A program made the translations under genes and the position numbers. A stretch of DNA of 64,000 bases. It comes from Stichopus chloronotus. Lineage: Eukaryota; Echinodermata; Holothuroidea; Aspidochirotida; Stichopodidae. Positions 27,501-39,500 of the stretch are shown one piece after another. Where the stretch lies: the NCBI GenBank assembly GCA_021234535.1, contig CM037830.1:38006437-38070436 (forward strand), written 5' to 3'. Every line of letters begins with the position of its first letter. Position 1 is the stretch's first letter. The notes beneath the pieces are model-generated. The model was not told where the DNA came from, made no database searches, and worked only from the letters and a program-made list of their open reading frames with translations.

Positions 27501-30500
27501 AATGAATTCAATCAACATTAAAAAAGAAAAGATTCCTAACTAGGCCATGGTGCCAACCATAGTGGGCCATATCACCAACCATGTAAGTACATCATCTCAT
27601 TAACTGTGTAAGAAGGCCATGGCACCAACCATGTAAGTGCACCATCTCACCAACCATGTAGGAAGGCCATAGCACCAAAACAATTGGGACATGGCACAAC
27701 CCATGTAAGTAGGCCAAGACACCAACTGTATAAAGTAGGGCAAGGTGCCATCCATGTAGTAGGCCATGGAACCAACCATATAAATGTGCCATGTATGGAT
27801 TTATTTGTAATATCTGTCATGATTTATAGTGTCATAGTTTTGATTCAACGTTTGTGTGTTTGTTTCTCCAGAGAGTAAAGCAAACAATGCCTTCTCTGAA
27901 GAACTGAAGGACCAACTGGCTGATGCTGCACTCCACACCAGCAAGGCCTTTGCAGCAGCTCGCCGAGGGCAGAACGAAGAGTTCTACGACCGAAGCGGGG
28001 GAGCGACGGCGGTGGACCTGATTGGACAGGGAGATACCTCTGTGAACAAAGAAGAGGACAAAAACCAATTAAGTCCAGATGTTACCATTATGCAACCCAT
28101 TCTGAGATTTCTACAGCTACTCTGTGAGAATCACAATAGAGATCTACAGGTAACGGGGTATTAAATTTCATTTCTCTCCTTTTGTACCTTCAAAGTTACC
28201 AGTAACCCACCCAACTACCCACCAAACCATTACCCATCCAACCACCCACCCAACCACCTGATCACCCAACACAGAATTGATGGAATGAGTCAGACTTAAT
28301 ACAGTTGTAGCTGAGCCTCAGCACTGCTCAAGATGAGCATTATCACTTTTACTTCAATGATACTTCTTTTTTTTCTAGACATTTGCTGTATGCATTTACA
28401 AATTTTGTTTGTTTTTGTATAGGTTTGTTTTCCCTCAACCTTGATAAACTACCACTCATAAATTCCAGATAAACTATGAGCTTACATCATCTTTTGAGTC
28501 TCATGTAAAAAGATTGGAAACCGTTTACGGTGACTTTGGTGTTTTGTTGTGATGGGAAGGATCATTGCCCGACAAATGTTTTCGTGTACCTTTGTTCTCC
28601 AGAATTATCTGAGGAACCAGGGCACCAAGAAGAGTCATAACCTAGTCAGTGAAACCTTGATGTTCCTGGATGCCATCTGTGGCAGCACCACCGGTGGCCT
28701 CGGACTGCTAGGACTCTACATCAATGAGAGTAACGTGGTGCTGATCAACCAGACATTGGAGAGTTTGACTGAATACTGCCAAGGACCTTGTCACGAAAAC
28801 CAGGTAAAATGTCTCTCACGTATGCCATTTAGTTCTGCCCCTTTTAGTTAACTGCACGCTCATTATCCGGATCATAAATACCTTTAAATGTGGTTAACTT
28901 CAAGTATCACCGTACCTACTCTTCTGACCTGCTAGAGACTGATTCATGCCTCTCATTCTGACCACTTAGTGTTAAGAAAATGAGGTAGAAGTGCAAACTA
29001 ATGATGTGAATTTTCATCTCGATCTCATTATGAGACCTTTTTGTGAATTTAGGATGAATTGAAGGTGTAATGTCATGAAGATTTGTTGTATAAAAGTCAT
29101 TAGATCTATTCATCAAAGTTAAGGAAATTCTCCAGCAGAATTCAGCGAATTCAGTGCCTGTTATGGGCTGATCAGCATCCATGCCAGTTACACCGCAGTG
29201 AATCTTGTGTTGAAGTAATTGAAAGGGTAAACTCACCTGAGAGCATTCAATAAAGTGAAGTGATTTATGTTGAGTTCTGTTGAAGAGGTATGTAAGGGTC
29301 AAAGCTCATCCAGCTATGCAAAAAGCTGAATTAAAAGGTGACATAGTAGTGTACAATTGAAAAGGAATGTAAATTTACACTTAAATAGAGTAACTAAGAT
29401 TAGTAAAAAAGCAACAAATTAACACAAAGCATAATTAAGATGGAAGATAAAACAAAATATGCAGAAAAGAGGAAAAGTGCTTCTACATGTGACATCATAA
29501 GCCATCATTTTTAGCTCATACCAGCCAGCTGGTGTGAGCTGTTGTAATGGTGCAGCATCACTCTGTCTGTCTGTCAGTCCATCCATCCATCTGTTCTTAA
29601 TTGTTCAAAATGTTTCTCCTCCATCATGCTTTCATGCATTTGCATAAAACTTGGACAATGTTCCATAGGTTGTGGACCATTTGGGGTGTTCAAAAATTTT
29701 GGTCCGAGGTCCCGTGTGGGCCCTATGGCCCATTTTATGAAATTCTGCAAAGTGCTTCTCCTCCTGCACATTCTCTTGTACAATGTTGATGGTTTGTCAC
29801 AGTAATACTCTTTTAGTGGTGCCTTCAGGGTGTTCAGGGATTTTTAGTCCAAGGCCCCATATGGTCCCTCCAGCCCATTTTTTGAAATTCTGTTCTAAAT
29901 GCTGCTTTTGCACATGCTTTGATAAATTTTTATGTAACTTAGACACAGTGTTCCCTGAGTGGTAGGCAAATTAGGCATATTCAAAACTGCTTGGTCTAAG
30001 GTCCCGTGTGGACCCAGTGGCCCATTTTATGACATTTTTCAAAATGCTTCTCATGCTACATATGCTCTTTTACAATGTCGATGGTTTGTCATAATGATAC
30101 TCAGTTTGTGGTCTATCTTGGGGTGTACGTGAATTTGTAGTCCAGGGTTCTATGTGGGTCCTACTGTCCATTTTGGGAAATCCTGCAAAAGTTTTCTCCC
30201 CCCTACCACTTTAAAGGTGCTCCTTTAAATGTCATTCAACATCTTAAATATCCCTATCGTGCATGAATGAGTAATGGGGCAATGGGTCAGATTGTGTCCT
30301 AACTGAAACTTGATATAGTTTGAGGTTTACATATAGGTCTAGGCATTAAAGGGGCACTTTGAGTTATTCAGTTAGTCTTCCCAAACCTGTCAACCTGCTG
30401 TCAAGTTTCCAATAAAGGTTCCACTGACAGATCAATGGTCAAGCTAGTACAGCCCCCATGTGGCACATGCAAACAAACATTAATGAGCTAGCAGTTAGTA

Positions 30501-33500
30501 ATTTCAATTGTTTTTGGAAAATTTGCAACCATTTTTCCACACTAATACTAATTCATATGCCCACAGGTAGTACAAACCAAATGAGCTAGCAGTTAGTAAT
30601 TTCAATTGTTTTTGGAAAATTTGCAACCATTTTTCCACACTAACACCAATTCATACGCCCACAGGTAGTACAAACTAGGTAGAAAATGTACAAAAATGAC
30701 AGTTTCATAAATATTGGATATCAAACTTGAATAGTGATGTAATTATAAGCACTGTAATATGGTAGTGCCTATCACAAAATTATTGATGAAGATCCAACTT
30801 CTGCACTGTTTGTTCTCTAGTTTAAGATATTCTGCAAATTTATACAGTCCTTCAAATTCTCTTGTATATGCAATATGTTGGTGATTCAATATAATGATAC
30901 CTCTGGTGATTCCTATGATTATGGTATGGTATACATCATACTGATATATGTAAATGGTACCCTTCAGGTGTTCAGGTATGAGCCTCTGCATTCTTGGTGC
31001 TCTAGTTAAAAATTTTGTGAAAATGTTTGCATATTTAAACTTTGAGTATGTTCATTCCATTTCGTAGCTGTCAAATATTTTAATTCTCTTTTTATGAAAT
31101 TGGTACGTTGAATTAATGTGTAAAACCATTTGCTCAAGAACTTATAAGTGGTGTGTATCTGTGGGGTTTTTCGTTGTAATTTTGTTGGTCTTGGTTGAAC
31201 ACATTTCTGAGGTTAAAAAGGGTAAGATTTTTTTACACTGTCATCAATTCTTATAACTGATTTATATTTTTAATAATCTATCAAAGTTTCTCTTTTGAAG
31301 TTTAAATTTCCTTCTCAATTTAACCTTGTCGTGTGTTTGGATTTTCTAGTTTATTATAACCTATCTTCATGTTGATGGGCCGTTTTCCATGATGCACTTT
31401 TAAGTGGAGTTACCTCTGTCTCTCCTTTAATTCAGAATTGCATCGCCAACCATGACTCTAATGGCCTGGACATCATCACCGCCCTGATTCTCAACGACAT
31501 CAATCCACTCGGCAAGAGTAGGATGGACCTGGTGCTACAACTCAAGGTACCACTTAAATTCAAAACTGATAGTCAATGGAGGTGGAGGGTGAATCTTAAG
31601 AGGTGTAAATCTCCCCACCCCCCTTTTCCAAGGAGATGAGGAATCATTCTCCATAAAGATGAGACCCACCCCATTTAGTTTGGTAGTTTTCACATTTCCC
31701 GTATAATGTACTCTTTAATTTACAGTGATAACGTTCATCTCCCACGTGTCTCCATCTTGTGATCTCTTATACGTAATTCATATGTCTGTTTTTTCCTGTT
31801 TGGCAGAACAATGCCTCAAAACTCCTCTTGGCTATCATGGAGAGCAGACATGATAGTGAGAATGCAGAGAGAATCCTTTTCAACATGCATCCAAAGACAT
31901 TGGTAAGTGTGTTCTCACCAGGATAATACCGATGTGGATCCATTTGTGATTGACCTTGTGGTTTGTCTGTCTATATGTCCTTTTTTTCATGATTTGCCAA
32001 AAGTGAAATCTGTGTTTTACTGCTGGTCTAGTTATTATAAAAGTTGGAGACATTAATCCTTGGAAATAGATCATACTCACGACAGCTGTCAAATTTAAGG
32101 TAAAGATAATGCATGCAATATTGTAGGCCACTTTGGAAGTGTGGAAGTATCATTCTTAACAAGTTTAGGATGTCATTCAACGTTCATGTTTTTGTAATCA
32201 GGTTGATGTCATAAAAAAGGCCTACAAACAAGATGACTTTGACAGAGAAGGATTTGAGGAATTGGCTGCCGAAGATGACGAGGACATCGTGACCCCTCAA
32301 GAAGTCGGCCATAATGTCTACATCTTGGCCCATCAGGTAATGTAATGATGATGACGACTGAGAGGAAGGCCATAGCGTCTATATCTTGGTCCTTCATGTA
32401 ATGTAACAATACTAAACTTTATAAGAGAAGGGCCATAATGTCTACATCTTGGCCAATCAGGTATGGTATAGACACTGAAGGCTCAAAGGGTCTTATCAGT
32501 TTGCGTTGTGACTTTAAACCCTATTTGTGTTGGACAGAAGACAATTTTTCTTATTAGTTACATAAACTTCTGGAACCACACCCACCATGCCTTGTTTTCC
32601 TTCTGATGTTTCAACCATCATGCCAAACAAAATGATAAGATTAACATATGGTATGAAGTATTTAGAAAAGAATGTTTTTTCTATTCTACAGCTTTCACTA
32701 CATAACAAGGAACTTGCCTCTCTCTTGAATACGTCTGAGTCGGACATCAATGCTCTGGAATACTACAAGAAACACACAGCACAAATAGAGGTAACCAAAT
32801 TTATTTGTCTTCAAAATGTCTTTAGTTGTTTTTGTTATCTAGAACACCTGTGATAGAACAATGTGGTAGTGGGCCATCGCTGCTATTACCATGACTACAA
32901 TTAACATGTGAATTTGACATTGACGTGTGTTCTAGCCTTTGAAGCTGCTGTGGATATGATCTAATGCACACTCCCCAGCTGTGATCACCAAGGGTTGACA
33001 TAATCTGTGAATCTACTGCAGCTGAACATGTAGGTCTGAGTCAATCCTGAAGTCATTTTGTATTTCACATATGATTGTGCTGGCAGATCTAAGTTAATAC
33101 AGTGCTTGTGCTGACTTAGTAGTAATGTGTATGCAGGTAACACCATAAACTGTCAAAACTACCGCAAGTTTGTAATGTACAGCATCTTTCCCCCGTTCAA
33201 AACACTTCTCTGCTCACAAGAATGTTCTTCCTGGTTTTGTCTACGTTGATTAATACCATCACAGTCACCATGCTTGCACACTAAATTGCACTTAAATGAA
33301 GTTCTTGAAGCATTTTTACTTGTGTAAATTGGTTTTAAATATAAACAATAAGTTTATATCCTGTTTTTACTTCTCTCAATATTCTGCCTTTCTTGTATAC
33401 AATCGTATTCCTGTGCTCACTTCAATACATCTCCTCGACTAGATCGTGAGGCAGGATCGTACCATGGAGCGAATCGTCTTCCCGGTGCCCCAGCTCTGTG

Positions 33501-36500
33501 AGTATCTGACCGATGAGACCAAGGAGAGGGTCCTCCAGACGTCAGAGAAGGATGACCAAGGCTCCAAAGTAACTGCTTTCTTTGAGGAGACAGACAATAT
33601 GTTCATGGAAATGCAGTGGCAAAAGAAATTAAGAGGTATTACATTGTAATCAGAACTGGTGATTTGACATTTGACTGAAAACTTGAAGGGCAACTTTTTT
33701 TTCCAGTAAAAACAAAAAAAAACATTTTTCCGTCACCTGGGTTACCAAAGTGTAATTAAAAGTGAACACAGGACTTTATCACAATTTTAATGCTCTATGC
33801 CTAGTGCCTCTGTGGGAATGTTTATCCTCCCCCTCCTCTTCGTGCTCTCATCCTTTACTGAGCCTCTGACATGAATGGCCAGAGACAATGGATATGTGAC
33901 AGTAATAAACCATAATGGGATCAAAGAATGATGTAGGATGAGGTTAGCTGTTGTATATCAATAATTTGATGAATCAGTTACCATGAATGCCTGCCTAATG
34001 AGTGGTCTCTTTCTGCTTACTCTCACAGCTAAACCGTTGCTCTCCAAGGCCAGTAAGAATATGTCAAGGTGGGGTAATATCTGTTTCTATCTGGTGGTGA
34101 TTATCAACCTCATGTTGGCCCTCTTTTATCCATTTGAGAACAATCCCTACGAGTTGTCCAGCCAGCAGTCAGGTCTTCTGTGGGCCGGGACGTTCATCTT
34201 TTTAGCAGCGGTCCTGATGTTCCCCAAGATGTGGGTCATCATGACCTGTATGTCCATCGCTGTCTTTCGGCTCAGGTTCACCGTGGGGGTCGTCCCAACA
34301 CTGCTGATCCTCGGAGTCATGAACGTGAGCTATTTTTTACTTTCTAAATTTGCTTCTTCATGCTATTAAAATTTTATGGGTGCCTTTGTTAACTTTCACT
34401 TGCTTTTATATTTTGTTACCTGTAAAGCCCCAGAGTGGTGAGTAACATTATGTCAGGATTTGTGTACCAGTGCTGTGTCACATTTGAAGCAATGAAGTTT
34501 AGTTACCCAGATTTTTGGGATTCAGTCCCTTTGCCATGTTTCAGTGAGATTGGTTTTTCATTCAAGAGAAATTTTCATTTTCCTGATTTCAACCCTATGA
34601 AAAAAAGCCAAATTTGATCTAAAAGTGTTAACTTCTAGTCACCTGATGTGAAATTTTGGTGCATAAGCCACAGGCATCCTCTACAAGTTTGTGTTTCCTT
34701 TGCATTGTAATATAACTGTCCTTCGTGACCTGAATGATTACTATTATCAATTGATGTATGATTTATTTTCCAGCTTGTGTTTAAATTACTGAACATTGCC
34801 AGTTTCATCGGGAACAGCGGTCTGATGTACAAGCCCTGGTCTCATTCCTTCCGCAGTAGAGAGGTTTACTATCATCTGCTTTATTTGTTCTTATGCATAC
34901 TCGGATTGACGAAGCATCCCTTATGGTATGGTATCTTGGTAAGTTATCTCTCCTAGTGTACTGGTCCTGTATCAATAAACAATTGATGTTAATGGTCTGC
35001 ATCATGTCATTAAGATGTTGGCTACCTAGCCTTACCTTCTAAACTCAGAAATGTAGCGACTTTATTTCCCACCTTAAAAGGATTATGAATAACACCTCCT
35101 TAAACTGCAACCGTGAGTTTGTAAAGTGTATTTCTTAAAGTAAAATCCGTCAGCGGAGGCACTCTCCATGAGTCCCTTAGACATGCAGCTAGGTTGCAAT
35201 GTCATCTTGAACTGCCAGTGATACTAACACCATGGTTTCATGAAAAGCTCAAGAATTTTTACATCTAAACTTTCACATCACAAGTTCACAACATCACTAG
35301 TTCCTTGTGCCCTACAGTGTCTCAGTATGCATCTGTGCAAAATTTCTTCTTCTACCAGAATTTTTGACCTTGCAGCCATTGAACACAATTTAATGGGTGC
35401 ACCTTCTAACTGTTAGAAGTAATGTAAGTTCTTTCCAGAACTTCAACTTTTCAGAAATCTTCACTGCTGCAGATCATTTCCTGCTGTTCTGACAGATAGT
35501 TACGTAATATCTCACAGAATCTACTGTGACATTGGCAGCCACACCCTAGTGCCTCTCAGTGCTCATACCTCAGAGATCTCAGGTCTTCATACAACTACTG
35601 GTGTTACACAGACAGCCCTGTTAACACCTCTTTGGATATCTTCACTGATTTACATCACAGCTCTTAATACCTCCTTCAACTCAGCCCAAAAAGTCCCGAC
35701 TATATTGCCAATGGACATAAAAAAAACACACACGCAAGTTGCATAACAGAAATACAAACTTCATTCTATTATTCTTACTCACCAGTAAGGCCTCTGCATA
35801 CACACACACAAAAAAAAGTTTATAAATACAAATTTACTGCAGAAGAGAAGGAACTCTTCCATCATTAGATAACATGTAAATTACTCACTGTGACACTGGT
35901 ATCCCAGAAGGATCTCTTCTTTCCTCTCCTTGTATCCTTGGAGAGTCTCTTTTTCTTCTACCCTCCTTGTAAACCAGAACACTCTCTACTACCCAAATCA
36001 TGGAAAGATCACTACAATGCCTTGCTTGCTGTTCTCAGATGTTAATGGCAGTAGAATGATCGGTATCCTCTGTGTGTTGCATTTAATCAGTTGATGGAGA
36101 AGAGGCAGAAATAAAAAAGAGAGCTAGACTGTCCCATGTGATCTTCTTTTACTAGCATGATCTTGATAGCATGACTTAGATGTATTATTACTTGATATTT
36201 TTTTAACTGTAGTCTCTCATCTTTGTTGGCAGCTCCTCGACGTCGTGGTTCGTGAGGAGACTTTACACAACGTGATCCGTTCGGTCACCGGCAACTGGCA
36301 GTCTATCGTCCTGACCATGTTCTTCGCTTTGGTCTTGGTCTATCTGTTTTCCATCGTTGGATTCTTGGCTCTGAAAGATGACTTTGTGATTGAAGTTGCA
36401 CCTAAACATGGTGAAGACCTCCTCCTCTTCTAGGTTAATGCTATTATGTGGCCAACTTAAATGAACATTCAGTTAGAGTTAACTCACTGTGTGAGCTGAT

Positions 36501-39500
36501 GTTGACATTGATTCTGAAACACATTATATAACGTGTCTTAATGTGGTTGTACTCCTCCCAGCTGGTGATAGTAAAATGTTCGTAGTTACCCCAAAGACTT
36601 TTATAGATGATCCTCTGATTTCCAGCTAACAAGAAAGATCTTCATTGAAATGAAACAATTATCTTACATACCATGATTTTTTTCTTCTGCTCTTTTAACT
36701 GGATCCACAGCTATTGATGTAACACCACGTAGCGTATCACCTCCAGAGGAACACTGTTACCCCGGTGATGATAACTGTCACAATGACAATACCCATAGAT
36801 ACAGTGAAATCTTCCAAGGTGATCAGACAGGTGTGCACCCCTTCAAGTATTTCCTTATATTTTTCATTTAAACCGAAACGGGATCAGAAGGTGCATGTTT
36901 GAAGTTAGTTTATGATATAGTCTTGCTTAGTTTAAAGCGATATAGGATATTGCATTGTTAGTTCTAGTAGCTCTATTTCTGCAAAGAATGGCATTGACCC
37001 ATTGACAGCTTTAATCTGAACTTGTAGTTGTATGTGTGTGTTACACAAATCAGTACGTGACATGCCTTTGAGAACAAGGTGTTGAAGGTAAACCTCGGAG
37101 TGATCGTTTGATCTTCAAAGATGATACTTTTCAAAATGCATTTCATGGCTCTCGATGTACTCAGAGGCTGAAAATGCAGCATTATGTTGTCCACCACTTG
37201 TTACAACAGAAAAATAAACCCATTCTCAGTTTAGCATTTGCAGTAGAGTTCCTTTGTCTGGTGTCGCCAGATTCGATGGTTGGAATTTTTCATCAAACTT
37301 TTATTCTTATCTTCTTTTCAGGCGTCGGTGATAACGATGACGACGGTGCCGTGTTGGAGAATGCTTGTAGCTCTCTCTTCATGTGCATTATCACCACTCT
37401 TAACTTTGGTCTCCGCAGTGGAGGTGGTATAGGTGATGTGCTGAGAGCACCGTCAGTGAAGGTAAGTGGTTGTACCAAAACTGCGCCATTTGCTTGTCAA
37501 TTCTTTGATCTCCACTGCTGTCAAGAGACCATACTTTGACCCTTTAGCTTGCTAGTTAAACCAGAGCATTTGTCTTTATTGCCGGCAAACCAAAAGCGGT
37601 TCGTAGTTTCGTCACATCTTTGCTAAATTATTTCCAAAGTGCCTGCTGCTGCTTTTATTTTGTGTGCATCTGATACTGTGGTGTGGTTTGGATGACAAAG
37701 TTATCAGTGATTTCCTTCAATGAAAGAGATATCTGATGATGGTCATCAAAAAGTTTTTGTTTTGTCATTCTGTTGCATTTGACCTGACAAGTAGACCACA
37801 ATCCCGTTCCTTTAATGTCATTCATCGTAATATGTGTCATTCAAATCATATATTGGGGGTTTGGTACCCATACTTACACTTTAAACCATATATTGGGGTT
37901 GAGACCCAGTAACTACCCTTATATAGCAATAGGGAGATATTGCAATGTGTTGGCCTTGGTAGTTATGATTAAAATTCTCCTCGCACACCATAAATCATCT
38001 TGTTGATGGCCACACACCAAGGATTTCCTTGTTGATGGCCACACACCAAGGATTTCCCTGTTGATGGCCACACACCAAGGATTTCCTTGTTGATGGCCAC
38101 ACACCATGAAATACCCTTCCAGTGACCACACTGTAAAATACCCTGTTGATTGCCATACAGTATAAATTGCCCTGTCATTGGCCACACAACTATTTGCCCA
38201 GTTGCCGGCTACAAACTGTAGATTACCCCATTGGTGGCTACCCAATGTAACACTGTCTCATTGATGGCCACACATCATCAGTTGCCCTGTTGATAGCCAC
38301 ACTCCATAAATGTTCTGGTTCAAGCATAACAAATAGTTCAGATTTTTTAGTTTAGTTTTTTCATTCTCTGTGAGGAGTATCATTTGTTTTATTGTAAGGT
38401 ATGAATCTGTTACACATTACCATATTTTTAATGCATATTGATTGGAAATAAGCATCTATCAAAAACAATAATATCACTTGATAAGTGTTGTAATAGTCTT
38501 GTCCACCACGACCAACCTGATTGTCCCACATAATTAGTAATTAGACGGATTATTCCCCTATCTCTGAAAAGGTTTACTTTGTACTTAAAAAAAGATTACG
38601 TTTTCCTTATCTTGAAGGTATTGTTCACACCGCCCTAAGTTGTGTAATGTGGCCTTTTGATGAGAAATTCCTCTTACATGCTTTATCTTGATTTTATCGA
38701 TTACTAATTTTATCCTGTGATAGCCACATTGAATACATAGTGTGTCTTATTACTAATAATGTAGGTTAATAATGTAGGTTAATAGTGTAGGTTAATAATG
38801 TTGGTAACTGTGTTCATTGACTTCATCACAAGCCACAGAGATCACAGTCAATTACACAATGGCAGCCACACCCTTCGTATGCATGCATGGTATTAGAAAC
38901 TCTGTTGGGCAGAAAGTTTGAACATATCATGTTGCCCATGAGAAGTTCAGAAGACATGTTGCTTGACTGGAATTCCCCATTTAGGCTCACACTATTATGC
39001 AGATGCAACAAATGTTACAATACATCATACAGAATGACAAACTTACCTCGCATGGAATATTGTCAGAATCGCTGCAACCTATAAGATTATAAACACCGTA
39101 TTACATCTGTTATGTGCGTATCTCAATGTCCAAAATCTTCTCAAATTTTTTTTATGCACATGTGGAACACGCAAACAGGTTTTCTCTATTAAATCATTTG
39201 TCACAGACAGTACTCTATTCCAACTCTTGTCATCTTTCTTGTAATGATCAAGACCGTTTTATATTCGTATTTATTTCTGCAGGAGCCTCTTTTCTTGGGT
39301 CGAGTGGTCTACGATCTGCTTTTCTTCTTCGTCGTGATCATTATCATCCTCAATCTCATCTTTGGTGTCATCATCGATACCTTTGCATCTCTCAGGAGCG
39401 AGAAGCAAGACAAAGAGGAAGTGCTCAAAAACACATGCTTTATTTGTGGTAAGCTCAGCCCCAATGATGACTCACTGAGGCACCACACACAGAATTAATT

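Larger units (their letters stand above)
28804..31435. other. ITPR intron of 2.6 kb with an interspersed repeat
   Basis: Contains the hairpin-headed repeat from 29512 and a 98-base tandem duplication at 30483-30676. Confidence 0.65.
37462..39282. other. ITPR intron of 1.8 kb, repeat-rich
   Basis: Holds a paired phrase ATATTGGGG at 37852 and 37891, the 29-base minisatellite at 37990-38310, and a truncated transposon-like repeat at 38500-38985 with a small GTAGGTTAATAAT array inside it (38756-38803). Confidence 0.7.

Noticed and set aside
36245..36433. Single-exon ORF starting at Val/Met near 36245
   Set aside because: It is ITPR exon x read through its donor; the true exon is 36233-36410.
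37990..38310. Possible CRISPR-like array (regular 29-base repeats)
   Set aside because: Units are contiguous with no unique spacers, lie in an animal intron and decay gradually, as minisatellites do.
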